DNA of 64,000 bases from Glebionis coronaria (taxonomy: Eukaryota > Streptophyta > Magnoliopsida > Asterales > Asteraceae): positions 81,509,512 through 81,573,511 of the forward strand of contig CM046876.1 of NCBI GenBank assembly GCA_025667525.1, in the 5' to 3' direction. The position numbers and the translations under genes are program-made. This document shows, one piece after another, positions 23,541 to 34,345 of the stretch (position 1 is its first letter; every line of letters starts with the position of its first letter). The notes beneath the pieces were generated by a model. It did not search any database, had not been told where the DNA came from, and worked only from the letters and a program-made list of their open reading frames with translations.

Positions 23541-23545
23541 CTTGC
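23541..23545. repeat. Right target-site duplication of Athila 1
   Basis: CTTGC, matching 9644-9648. Confidence 0.95.
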
Positions 23546-23729
23546 CCTCTTCAACTGCCACCATTTTGTTGAATTGATCACCAAACTCTATGATCTCCCA
23601 GAGAACATAGTGTTCTACTTTGAGGTATTGTTGGATTCTGAATTCCCATAATTCAAAGTTTCCAGGATCCAACATGGGTAATTTGAGGTTATTGTGATTG
23701 TTGCTGTTTGAGGAAGAGTCTGAAGACAT
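23541..23729 (-). pseudogene. Copia A gag, N-terminal fragment
   Basis: The first 63 codons of copia A gag, from ATG at 23729, with LKLPMLDPGNFELWEFRIQQ and VEHYVLWEII, the conserved opening of this copia gag type. Athila 1 inserted after the codons for GK. The rest of gag lies at 9648-7112 in the matching frame. The ATG is about 50 bp downstream of the PBS on the sense strand. Confidence 0.9.
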
Positions 23730-23777
23730 GGTTGGTATGAGGGTTTTGTTCTTGGTTTAGACAAAGTTTCTCAACAA

Positions 23778-23789
23778 GCTCTGATACCA
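23778..23789 (-). promoter_or_regulatory. Primer binding site of copia A
   Basis: The sense strand reads TGGTATCAGAGC, the usual initiator tRNA-Met site, two bases from the LTR end. Confidence 0.92.
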
Positions 23790-23791
23790 CT

Positions 23792-24318
23792 TGTTGATCC
23801 CAAACTCAGATCTTAAACCTTAATAGCTTGTTTAAGGGTTGTGATAGAAAGAATAAATTCAATCTAACTCTAGAGAAACTTTGCAAGGCAAAGTAACTAA
23901 ACAAGATGCGGAATATAGTGTTTAGCACAAGAACAATATGATTAAAGCAAACGTTGAACTTTAATATATCAATGATATACGAATACCCTATAATGGTATT
24001 AGGGTTTACAAAACCTTAAAGTATGATAATGAAAGACAAATGAGAAAGACACACTATGCATGCTAACCTAGTGAGTCCTTTTATAGACATAAGGACTCAC
24101 GTACAAGATCACTACTAACAAACTTGGAAAGTATTAAGGAGTAGTAACAGAAACGCGTAAAAATCTTTTCCAAGTTTATCTCTGACGGCAGGGCCTTTGA
24201 CTTCAGCAGGGGAACCAATCCCCCTGCCTTTGTTATTTGGCAGGGGGAACTTACTCTAGCAGGGGTACGAATAATCAACTAGCAGGGTTAACAAGTATAC
24301 ATAGATTTATTCCCAACA
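23792..24318 (-). repeat. 5' LTR of copia A
   Basis: 527 bp with TGTTG...CAACA ends. The sense strand begins TGTTGGGAATAAATC and ends GGGATCAACA at the PBS. A TATA box (CTATAAAAGG) lies at 24086-24077. Four variants of GCAGGGG(A/T) occur between 24200 and 24290. No matching 3' LTR is in the window. Confidence 0.9.
24077..24086 (-). promoter_or_regulatory. TATA box of copia A LTR
   Basis: CTATAAAAGG on the sense strand, centrally placed in the 527-bp LTR. Confidence 0.55.
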
Positions 24319-24690
24319 CCACTCGTCACCTCCCTCAGACTTCATCAATGCTAACCACCAATTTAGCACATCGCCTTCGAACCGATAGCATGCCAACCTC
24401 GCCTTGTACGCGGGGTCACAACCCATAGCATTGAAAATCTTTTCAATGTGAGCCAACCAGCTTTCAACATCACTGGGGCTATCTGTTTTCTCAAAATCTC
24501 GAGGACGGAGCTTGTTGAATCTCTCCAGCCATACTGCCAATGTCACTGGAGGAGGATGAGGAGGTGCCTGATTATGCTGCTGATTGTTGGTAGCTTGAAC
24601 CTCAGCCCTGATGTCGTTCCTCAGTTGAGGAAGCAAAGCTTGCATTGCAGCTTGTATTGCCGCATTGAGTTGTTACTGTTCGCGTGTGAG
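24319..24690 (-). pseudogene. Gypsy C gag, N-terminal fragment
   Basis: The frame starts at the ATG near 24690 (MVLTREQ), meets a TAA after seven codons (one C-to-T change from CAA), and is then open from 24645 to the copia A border. It has LAVWLERFNKLRPRDFEKT, then DSPSDVESWLAHIEKIFNAM and ARLACYRFEGDVLNWWLAL, the retrotransposon gag domain of Ty3/gypsy elements. It is truncated by copia A at GGDEW. The rest of the element is off the left edge. Confidence 0.85.
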
Positions 24691-25126
24691 AACCATCTGA
24701 CAGTATAACATAAAACATATGATTAAACAGATCAAAACATAAAATATATATACATGAAAAAAATTTATACCAAAATTTCAAGAGAAAAATTTTATGCAAG
24801 AAAATTTTGTGTATGAATGCATGATGCAGTTTTATGAAAACTTTTGTATGCTCGAGAGTGAACGCCTATGGTCAGTTCACCCAAAATAAAAGGCATGGCG
24901 AGGGGACGCCTATGGGTTGGTCCCAAATTTAAAAGTTTCGATAAAACACATGCGACTAAATAGGGCCAGTCCTGTACCAACCATTACTTAGTCATAAACC
25001 TGCGACAATGACATGTATATGTATGCATAAAAATGATGAATGCATGAAAAACGACTGTCAGTTCTAGGGAGACCGTAGTGACTACCCACTAATCACAGGT
25101 CATATTTGAGAGCCTACAGGACGAAG
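24691..25126 (-). other. Gypsy C leader
   Basis: Non-coding leader between PBS and gag. No convincing gene; a 62-codon open frame here has no recognisable motif. Confidence 0.6.
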
Positions 25127-25143
25127 CCTTGGCTCTGATACCA
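25127..25143 (-). promoter_or_regulatory. Primer binding site of gypsy C
   Basis: Sense strand TGGTATCAGAGCCAAGG, a tRNA-Met type PBS four bases from the LTR border. Confidence 0.9.
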
Positions 25144-25147
25144 TAAT

Positions 25148-28070
25148 TGTAATACCCTATTTTGATAATGGAATGTCACGCGTAATTATGGCGTGTCATC
25201 AAAGCATACAAGGAAAAATTCCTAAAAATTACATGATCATAAAAGGAAAATACCGGAATTAAACATCGGTAGTCCAAAAGTAAAGCTCATCACACACAAA
25301 CATAAGTAATGTAAAGGAAAGGACTAAACAATGTCCATAGCAAGTGTATCAAAGGAAAGATAATGCATAAAGTAAAGAAAGGCTAGAAAGCTTCCAGTCC
25401 ATATGCACGTACGCTTAAAGTCTACGAGCGTCCCTGAGTACCTGCCGTTTTGGGAACATAGAAAAGGAAAACGACTGAGCAATACGCTCAGTGCACGGAT
25501 GTACAATAAAGCATGAATAGGATAAGCATATAACATATAACAACGGAAGAAACTAAGTCCCGAATAACCTGGTTAAGTCTTGGTAAAACTGGTTTTATAG
25601 TTTGAAAAGCCTTATGTTTATCTTATAAAAAATGTTTAACATGTTCTACCATTAGCCAATATAGGTCATGAAAATCCATCGTACATGAATACTTGGAGGG
25701 GTGACCTCATCATGCAAATTAGAGGGGCTGCCTCTAATTTAATATACTGGTTTGGGTTGGAGGGATCAGCTCCTTGCGAAGGATGCAAGGCACACACCAC
25801 ATTCACACTGAGTAATCTGCTGAAAAACATGTAACTAGGATGCACCCATACGCCCCACATGATAAATATGATAATATGGCCAAAAGCTGAAGGGACGCAA
25901 CGAGCAATCACTCCGCCGTGGTGAAGTCATAACATCAGTGCCTCTAATGTTATGGTTATGGTACCTCCATAACTAGGTGAAACTGGTCATGCATGTATAT
26001 GGCTATAGGTATTCTAAATTAAACATAAGCAAGTCAAACATATAAACTTATACTACGGGAAAACATTTGGCTGCATACGGGGAATCCTAATAAGGAAAGA
26101 ATGTCCATACTGAAAGGACGGGAATCCGTACCTTATGTCCAGTGAACGAAGAAGATGAACTGAGGAGAATCCTACTTCGGTATCACTAATGCTACATAAA
26201 TACATACATGAATAAGTATCTGCTTACTAAATACGTAACTGGTTTTATGTCATGTCTTAGCTTATTTTATATGTTCATATCATGTTTTACTGTTTAAAGC
26301 CTTAAACTGTGTTTATCTTATATTCTGTCTATTTTGATTAAGTATTTCTGGTATTTCATGTATTATTATACTTACTGTGTAATAATAAGTAACTTTCCAA
26401 AAATAGTAGGTTTCCTAAAATAGAAAGTTTCCAAAAATAGAAAGCTACCAAAAATAGAAAGTTTCCAAAAGTAGAAAGTTTCCAAAAATAGAAAGTTTCC
26501 AAAAATAGAAAGTTTCCAAAAATAGAATTACTGCTTAAAATAGATAAGTTTCTAAAAATAAAAAGTTTCTATAAATAGATCAGCTGCCTTAAATAAATAA
26601 GTTTCCATAAATAGATTAGCTGCCTTAATTAATTAAGTTTCTAAAAATAGAAAGTTTCCATATTAGATATAAGCTGGTTAAATAAGCTAAGTATATAAGC
26701 CTAAGTGTTTTTCTGATTATTTCCTAAGTCATAATGATATAATGTATAGTTTATTAATTATTACATGTAATTTAAATAAACTATAGGTTAAAAGTATTTA
26801 ATTAAAATATATCATGTTTTTAATTAAATAAAGTTAAATACTTAGGTTAAAACATGTATTATTATTTATTAATAATATAACCTAAGTCATGTTATTTAAT
26901 TAATTATAACTATAGTTTTTAATAATTAATTAATTATAAAGTCTAGAAAATATAAAATACTTAGGTTAATAATTCTATGATTCTAATAATTAAATTATAA
27001 CCTAAGTCATGTTATTAAATTAATCATGTCATATTTATTAATTTAATTTTAACATATGATTATAAAAAAAATAATAATCTTAACATAAACCGTGAACCGG
27101 ATCTTGACTAGAAACCATGAACCGGACATGAAATCGACACCATACTCCGAACCACTTCGGGGTTCCCTTTGGTTTGCTGCTGCCGTGGGACCCACACCAC
27201 CAAACCGGGACCATATGGTCTCGGTGGTGGTTTATTAGCCAAACCGAGACCCCCCTTGGGGTTTGGTTTAGGCGCCAGCCAAACAAACACCCCTAAAAAC
27301 AACCTTTTTGATTTACCCAAAACCATTTACATGGTTGATTTATGTTTTTAATTAGGTTTTTAAAAACATCATGTTCTTAATTAATTTTATTAGATCAAAT
27401 CAAAAGAAAAGGATTAAAAGAATATACCGAATGCGTGGATCTAACGAGGATGAACACACACGAACACACGTACAAGATTCAAGATCCAAAACAAAACAAA
27501 CACCCCCTTTTCTTGTGTTGTATGCGGCGGCCAAAGAGGACAAGAAGGAAAAAAGGAGAAAACTTTTTATGTTTTTGATTTGTTTTACTGTAAAGTGAAA
27601 ATGACTAGCAAAATTTACCTTAACCCCTTCTTAGTAAAATTTTGATGGGCTTGGCCCATCCTTCCTTGTGTAGCCACGGGTAGGGGCCCCACATGGGGCA
27701 CCCGTCCCGTTTTCCGTGTCTCGTTGTTTAAGTGTTCGTTCGTGTTTATTTGTGTTCGTGTTTTATGTGTTCTCGTTAAATATTTACCGTGACCTAATAT
27801 ATTTATTCACGCTCGTAATAAATATATATACGTAATTAATATAGTTCGTGATTAAATTACATTCATGATTTCATGATCGCATGTTCGTGATTAATTATTG
27901 TTAAATAATTATTGCGTGTTCGTGCGTAATAAATACTTATCGTGTTCTAACACGTACGTAATACATAAAATCCTAACACGTAAACGTAATCATACTATAA
28001 AAGGAAAATTTTAATCTAGTACGTACGATCTTAAGGGTACTATTCATTGTAAAAGCATGCGGGTTTTACA
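25148..28070 (-). repeat. 5' LTR of gypsy C
   Basis: About 2.9 kb, from TGTAATACCC to GGGTTTTACA (plus view), giving TGTAA...TTACA termini. The right border follows from the inverted end match and change of composition; its partner LTR is outside the window. A 17-bp tandem repeat lies inside. Small open frames here show no conserved protein. Confidence 0.8.
26396..26660. repeat. 17-bp tandem repeat in gypsy C LTR
   Basis: About seven good copies of AGTTTCCAAAAATAGAA (26396-26530), then more degenerate variants (AAATAGATAAGTTTCTAAA) to about 26660. Confidence 0.85.
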
Positions 28071-28890
28071 GTAATAAATTTAAAAGGATCATCACATCCA
28101 ACTAAATTGAGGTCTACGCCAACTAAAATAATATGGATCTCATAGTGTTTGTGATCATTGTTTCTGTGTGAGCTCATGTGTTCCATTAGACTTATACATA
28201 AAACCGAGTCTCAGATTTGCTAATGTGAGAACCAAACGAACATTGTATAGCTGCAACCACGATGTAGTTGTGGCTGGCCGCCAAAATACATGACTTTTTA
28301 TATCATGGCTCACAAAAACACAATTGCAGAATGTCATCATAATCACCTTTTGCTTTTGTGAAAAAAAGAATTTGGTGTAATAAACCGCAAGCCCTTCAGA
28401 AAGAAAGACATAATAAAAAAAAGATAAGAAAGGTTTGGTTTGTTTATAACAGTCACATAGTGCTCTTCCTAAACTATAATTAAGCTGGGATTTCCTGATA
28501 TTCCACCACCAAAAGAAATCATACCTGTTATTCCACCACCAAAACCAACCCCGAAAATTAGGGGTTCTTGAAAACCCAAACAATCATAGATCATATCGAA
28601 ACAGTGATCCCCCAATATATAGATCATAGCGAAACAGTGGCCATCGATCATATCGAAACAACGACCCCCAAAACAGATCAAAATTAGATCGGAAAACAGT
28701 GATCCCCAATATTAACCTTTGTTAATATAAAGTCAGGAAAAGTGGACACGTGCATCATGGCTGCAAACATAGGAAGATTACCCCGCCAAGATGCACATAC
28801 TCCAATCTTTAGTCGTCCCACTTAGATATACAATATTATTGTTTTATCATCACGGCCTGATAAAAGTCACATCATTAACATGTAACCGAA
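28071..28890. other. Repetitive DNA right of gypsy C, with direct-repeat block
   Basis: No gene seen. 28586-28735 holds iterations of (T/A)AGATCAT(A)TCGAAACA and is repeated at 30063-30213. 28741-28860 (CATGGCTGCAAA, CCCCGCCAAGAT) is related to 29325-29445. This links the stretch to the inverted-repeat element that follows. Confidence 0.6.
28586..28735 (+). repeat. Direct repeat D1
   Basis: About 150 bp nearly identical to 30063-30213, ending in ATTAACCTTTGTTAATATAA. Internally it repeats GATCATATCGAAACA. Confidence 0.85.
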
Positions 28891-29034
28891 ATATAAAGGA
28901 GGAGAATCACGCATCCATAGGAGCAGTGATTCTCCTCACAAACCGAGTTTTATATATTAACCTCTCCCTCTCACACCCCTTTCTTTTCCCTCACAGAGGA
29001 AAAACGCACTGGCACACACATACAGTGATTTGGC
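28891..29034 (+). repeat. Left inverted terminal repeat
   Basis: Pairs with 30461-30604. Starts ATATAAAGGAGGAGAATCAC and ends TACAGTGATTTGGC. Confidence 0.85.
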
Positions 29035-29528
29035 TCAGCTAAGCATGCAACCGAGTAAAGAGCATACATCCCATATGGCTGCCACCGCATGGGTTTCGCG
29101 CCAAACCAAGGACAACCTCGGTTTTACTGACCCCATTTAAAATAATCACAGCCTCATACAATGGATACCATCCGAAACAAATTTTCAGCTCACATTATGT
29201 GCTTTACCAAACCCATTCAGGAGGCGCACGTTTGGTACACAATTTTGCACAATTTTCAATGACAATACAAAAAACATTTATTTTATTGTTTTGAGGCTCA
29301 GATAAGTAACAAATCGGGTATGTCGAAGATGAGGATACGGCACCATGGCTGCAAATTTTGCAAGTTTGCCCCGCCAAGATACCCGCCATCCAAAATCTAA
29401 ATGAACCCGCTTATGAACGTTCAAATCTTATCATCACAGCCTGTTGGGACCATTATCTCGACATACCACGAACAATCAGCATAGACCAAACACCAATCGC
29501 GAACCATCGTCACCAACCCAATAAAAAT

Positions 29529-29869
29529 TTGGGCCAACGATACAGATAAAAACAAATTGGCATCACAGATCGTCACCAACCCGTCAATGATGGGGGCAAC
29601 GATCTCCATCCCACAACCCTAATCGAAGGTCAAATCAGGCCTAGGTGCAACACATCAAAAACTTGTCTAATGAAGTATATTGCAGTTTTGCCATAAAAGC
29701 CATATACGACAATTTAAGGATGAAAAAGTTAACCATTTTTTTTGCAATATTTGCACACATATAAGTTGGGGGCAACGACACAGGTAAAAACAACTTGGCA
29801 TCAGAGATCGTCACCAACCCGTTAATGATGGGGGCAACGATCTCCATCCCACAACCCTAATCGAAGGTT
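29529..29869. repeat. Two ~100-bp direct repeats inside inverted-repeat element
   Basis: 29529-29631 and 29766-29869 share GATCGTCACCAACCCGT, GATGGGGGCAACGATCTCC and ATCCCACAACCCTAATCG. Confidence 0.85.
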
Positions 29870-30062
29870 GAGATATAACAATTATAGCTGATATTAACCT
29901 TTATATAAAGAAACCATACACAAATAAACAACATGAGTATCAATCTAATTAGACCAAAAGTAACAATCACCAAATACAAAAAAATAGAGATTACCTTATT
30001 TAGCTGAAGGTTAGCAACATCAATATTAGGTCGTCTAGTTCAAAACCAACCAAACCCATATA

Positions 30063-30213
30063 TATAGATCATATCGAAACAGTGATCCCCCAATATATAG
30101 ATCATAGCGAAACAGTGGCCATAGATCATATCGAAACAACGACCCCCAAAACCGATCAAAATTAGATCGGAAAACAGTGATCCCCCACTATTAACCTTTG
30201 TTAATATAAAGGA
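30063..30213 (+). repeat. Direct repeat D2
   Basis: Near-identical to D1 at 28586-28735. It is followed by a further partial copy to about 30290. Confidence 0.85.
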
Positions 30214-30460
30214 GTATAGATCATAGCGAAACAGTGGGCACAGATCATATCGAAACAACGACCTCCAAAACCGATGAAAATTAGATCGGAAGATGAGAGA
30301 GATTGAGACAGTATTATTAATTAACCTTTATATAAAAGGGCAAATGATAAGGGGGTAATATAAAAGGGCAAATGATAAGGGGGTGACAATTTATGAGGGG
30401 AAACCCATAATCAACAAAAGCACTGTAAATGGCAACTCAACATTAATTGAGTAACGAAGG

Positions 30461-30604
30461 GCCAAAACACTGTATGTGTGTGCCAATGCGTTTTTCCTCT
30501 GTGAGGGAAAAGAAAGGGTGTGAAAAGGAGAGGTTAATATATAAAACTCGGTTTGTGAGGAGAATCACTGCTCCTATGAATGCGTGATTCTCCTCCTTTA
30601 TATA
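30461..30604 (-). repeat. Right inverted terminal repeat
   Basis: Reverse complement of 28891-29034 with few mismatches. Confidence 0.85.
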
Positions 30605-31072
30605 AAGGTTAATTGTAATAAATATTTAATACGAGACTATACAGTATACAGTTATTAGCATTTAATTTAAAACAGGAAAAGTGAAAAAAAATTGTCTAAG
30701 AACAAGAAAAGTACACAACATACTAAAGCCTAGAGAGAGACACAAAGAGAAAGTCAGCAAACATCAATTAAAACCTTTCCCTTTAATAATTTCAATATAA
30801 ATAATCACATGAAACCCTTTTTTTCAAACCCAAAAAACATGTTTTCCAAAAATTCAAATCATTAATAATAATTCACCTTCATTTCCTCACAATTCCAAAA
30901 AATAAAAAAAAAAATCCCCAATTCACTCTTTTTAACAATTTGATCACACCTCTAATGTTTGATATTTCTTCATATAAATCACCAATAAATTCATCCAATT
31001 TCCTTCACCCCATTTACTATTTCATCAAATTTCGTCTCAAATTCCATTTTTTATAATTTTTTTTTTATTAAA
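30605..31072 (+). promoter_or_regulatory. Promoter and 5' leader of the F-box/RCC1 gene
   Basis: 470 bp between the inverted-repeat element and the ATG. A TATA-like AATATAAATAATC lies near 30793, after which the sequence turns CT- and T-rich, as in plant 5' UTRs. The start site is not determined. Confidence 0.45.
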
Positions 31073-33881
31073 ATGGGTGACCAAAAGAATTTACTAACAT
31101 TTGATGACTTGCCTTTACATCTGGTGCTTGAAATCATGACTTGTGGGTTGGGTGGTGTGGATCTTGTCTGTTTGGAGCTAAGTTGTAAGCTTTTTAGAGA
31201 TGGGGTTGAGTTGGTTCCTGTTAATTTGAACTCTTTAGCTGAGTTTGCGGCTTTTCGCCTTTGCGGGTCGAATTCTGTTTTTGTTGGTTTGAGCGATGGA
31301 GCTAAGGGTGAGCTTTTGGCTAGGTGTGGTGGGTGTTGGAAGAGGGTTTTGAGGTTCGTGCAGTCGGTTAATGAGTCTTCTGATGTTGTGGAGACGTATT
31401 CGGGCAATGTATGTGTGGTTTCTGGTTTTTTTATGTTTTGTTAGATTTTAGATTAGTGCTTATTTGATTATGTGTGCGAGAAATAAGTAGTTTTGAATAA
31501 TCAGTTTCAAAGTTCATTCCAAACTGCTAAGTTTTGGAAACCGATAAGCAAAGAAGCAACTTTTTTGGGGTTTTTGGGATTTCTTAGTTAAGCGTTATTT
31601 CTGCTTATAACATTGTTTTAGAGTCGATTGATAAAACATTTATGCGTACTTTAGAAGGATTAAGCCCATAAGAATATATATTTGTGAATGTACTAGTAAC
31701 ATTCAAAGAAGATAAGCACTTCGATAAGTTATCTATGAAGTATTGCAAGTTTCACGTTGAAATGAGTTATGGCTCTTGATTCTTGTTATTGTTGAGTATC
31801 TTTGTTTGTTTTTGTGTTTAATTGGTTATTGGTTTTCTTGATGCTAGAAGATGCAAATTAGGAGCGGAAGGTATCACACATTACTTATCAAGGATTCAAA
31901 GGTTTACTCATGTGGTTCAAGTTTGTGTGGTGTTCTTGGTCATGGTCCCGAAACAACACAATGTGTAGCATTTACTCGGGTGAAGTTCCCGTATCATGTC
32001 AATGTTACACACGTTTCTGCCTCCCATAATCATGCTGCCTTTGTCACGCAGTCAGGAGAGGTATGTGTTCGTCTCTTTCATTTTAACTTGAGTTTAGACT
32101 GCTACCAATGGGGTCTCTGGTGTCGTGTATTGGAAGTCATTATCCTGGGTTCAAGTCGTAGAACATCTGTTTTGAGAGCTTGGATAGATTGAAAACTGTA
32201 GTAATTTAATTAATTAGGTCTCCAAATGATAAGTTTAGGAACAACGCTAACAAAATCGATTATGATTAAGATTACTTAGGGGTATTTTACAGGTAAATAC
32301 CCAAGAACCAGAATTTGTCAAACACTCGCTAATTACTGCAAGTATTTGATAACCAGTATTGTTACAGCTGATTATGTGATTCTACTTATCATATGTAGGT
32401 GTTCACTTGTGGTGACAATTCGTCCTTCTGTTGTGGGCATAGTGATACAAATCGGCCAATATTCAAGCCTCGTCTTGTTGAAGCCTTAAAAGAAGTTTCT
32501 TGCAAGCAGGTATATATAACACCTACAATTCGTTGATATGCATATTATCGTTTTAAATCTAAACAATAAACCACACATTGTTTCAGGTTGCTACTGGCGT
32601 TAGCTTTACTATGTTTCTCACAACTGAAGGCCAAGTATACACATGTGGGATCAACACACACGGTCAACTAGGCCATGGTGACGCCTTGGATAGATCAACA
32701 CCGAAACTTGTAGAAGGGCTTGCGACTGTTGGTCCTGTTGTACACATTGCTGCTGGTCCAAGCTATGCACTTGCTGTCACAAGTGATGGAACAGTTTATT
32801 CATTTGGTTCTGGAACCAATTTCTGTCTCGGGCATGGGGAGCAGCACAGTGAACTCAGCCCTCGGCCGCTTCAATGGTTCAGGAGAAAATCCATACATGT
32901 GGTTCGCGTGTCTGCTGGCGCTGAGCATGTTGTTGCACTCGATTCTAATGGATACGTAAGTCCATACCACCATGCTCAATCCACTAATCACCTTATTTTT
33001 GTTCTAATGGTTTTATAACTAAATTTCAGGTTTACACATGGGGCAAAGGTTATTGTGGTGCACTTGGTCATGGTGATGAGATTGATAAAACAACTCCCGA
33101 GCTCTTAGCCAGCCTTAAAACACACCTCGCTGTTCAGGTTTAACTTCTAGAAAATGACTACTATTTCAAGAATTTATGCGACATTAACTTTGCATAAATT
33201 CCTAATTCACTTTTTCATTGTCCCTGTTTAGTCACTCAGTCACTCTACTTTTTATACATCCGAGTCAGAGTATATTAGGTCTCTTTTGGGCCATTTGGTA
33301 ACCGGTATTCTCAACAGTTCTATACATAAATCTGTCTCTTTATTTATTTATTATATAAACATCATCATGATTAAAACCTGAATCTTGAGGGGTTTTGGAG
33401 ATAGAAAACGGGAAACAAAGCTATCTTTTAACCACTAATAACAGGATAAATGAAAAAAAAATATATGTTATTCCGTAGAATTGTTTGCAAAAAAAAGAAA
33501 CATTTTCTTGGTGAGCTGTATAATTAGGTGTCTTATGGTTTGCAGGTGTGTGCAAGCAAGAGGAAGACATTTGTGTTATTCGATAATGGATGTTTATATG
33601 GATTTGGATGGATGGGGTTCGGGAGCTTGGGGTTTCCAGATAGAGGCGTATCTGATAAAGTGTTGAAGCCTAGCAGACTTTACAGTCTAAAGGATCATCA
33701 CATTTCGCAAGTGAGCACAGGTTTGTATCACTCGGTTGCACTCACTAATCGTGGCCAGATATTTGGATTTGGAGACAACGAACGAGCACAACTGGGCCAC
33801 GATAAGTTAAGAGATTGTCGCAGTCCTACTGAAATATTGGTTGAAGAAACAAGCGGACGTGGTGCATTCCGTCTATGTTGA
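31073..33881 (+). CDS. F-box/RCC1-repeat protein, host gene, six exons, 490 aa
   Basis: Exons by reading frame and GT-AG sites: 31073-31408, 31848-32060, 32399-32509, 32587-32955, 33030-33137, 33546-33881. All five introns are phase 0. Residues 1-112 have an F-box-like start (LTFDDLPLHLVLEIM, then DLVCLELSCKLF); exons 2-6 (residues 113-490) are RCC1 blades, e.g. HTLLIKDSKVYSCGSSLCG, GQVYTCGINTHGQLGHGD, VYTWGKGYCGALGHGDE and GQIFGFGDNERAQLGHD. RCC1 repeats build a seven-bladed propeller for protein binding; with an F-box this suggests an SCF ubiquitin-ligase adaptor, an inference. The GWRHT motif of the UVR8 photoreceptor is absent, so it is not UVR8. No stop or frameshift was seen; it is the only clear host gene here, flanked closely by transposons. 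Confidence 0.92.
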
Positions 33882-34345
33882 TAAATGGTTGATAGTTGTA
33901 TTCGTGTTTGATAATATTTGTAATAATCAAATAATCAATATTGTTTATGTGTGCAGTAGATATGATTCTTTGTGAGGACTAATGTAGTGATGTAAACTAG
34001 AACCTGGAAGTCTGGAACGCTGTGTGCCAATATATCATATATATATAATTTGTTGAGTAAACTTCTACTTGAGTTGCAACGCGTATGTATTTAGCTTTAT
34101 TTCGAGTATTATTCAGCGTTGTTTTCATTTTTCTGTTAAAAGATAATTTTTTAAATTTAACTTTTCACAATGGCCGTTTTACCCTTCAATGTGAACACGA
34201 TGGTTAAAAAACATTAAACTTAAACGATCGTGAAATCTATCGTAATTTGAAAAGTTTGTGTTTAAACTACACATAATAACAAGTTATTATTCTAAAAAAT
34301 CCAAAACAACTAAAATCATTATTGTTATTATTATAATAACAAAAA
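33882..34345 (+). other. 3' flank of the F-box/RCC1 gene
   Basis: AT-rich, with AATAATCAAATAATC near 33922 as a plausible polyadenylation region. No other gene. It ends at the target duplication TAACAAAAA (34337-34345). Confidence 0.5.

Larger units (their letters stand above)
1..24318 (-). mobile_element. Copia A: large Ty1/copia element, interrupted and cut by window edge
   Basis: Sense is minus. 5' LTR, tRNA-Met PBS, gag (split by Athila 1), pol, long spacer and third ORF form a colinear element; subtracting Athila 1 leaves over 10.4 kb before the left edge. Long gag with coiled coil, long post-pol spacer and extra ORF resemble Sirevirus-type copia architecture, though I am not certain of lineage. 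It inserted into the gag of gypsy C at 24319. Decay is by point nonsense codons, not by rearrangement. Confidence 0.85.
28891..30604. mobile_element. Non-autonomous element with ~144-bp inverted terminal repeats
   Basis: 28891-29034 and 30461-30604 are inverted repeats with few mismatches. Within each arm GAGGAGAATCAC and GTGATTCTCCTC form a 12-bp hairpin near the outer end. The interior has direct repeats (29529-29631 with 29766-29869) and the D2 block, but no transposase motif. It looks like a deletion derivative of a DNA transposon. No target duplication was found, so the class is open; a Helitron-like composite cannot be excluded. Confidence 0.65.

Noticed and set aside
25324..27598. Small genes within the gypsy C LTR
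   Set aside because: Short frames without domains inside an LTR.
31073..33881. UVR8 photoreceptor
   Set aside because: RCC1 repeats are present, but the GWRHT motifs are missing and an F-box-like N terminus is present.
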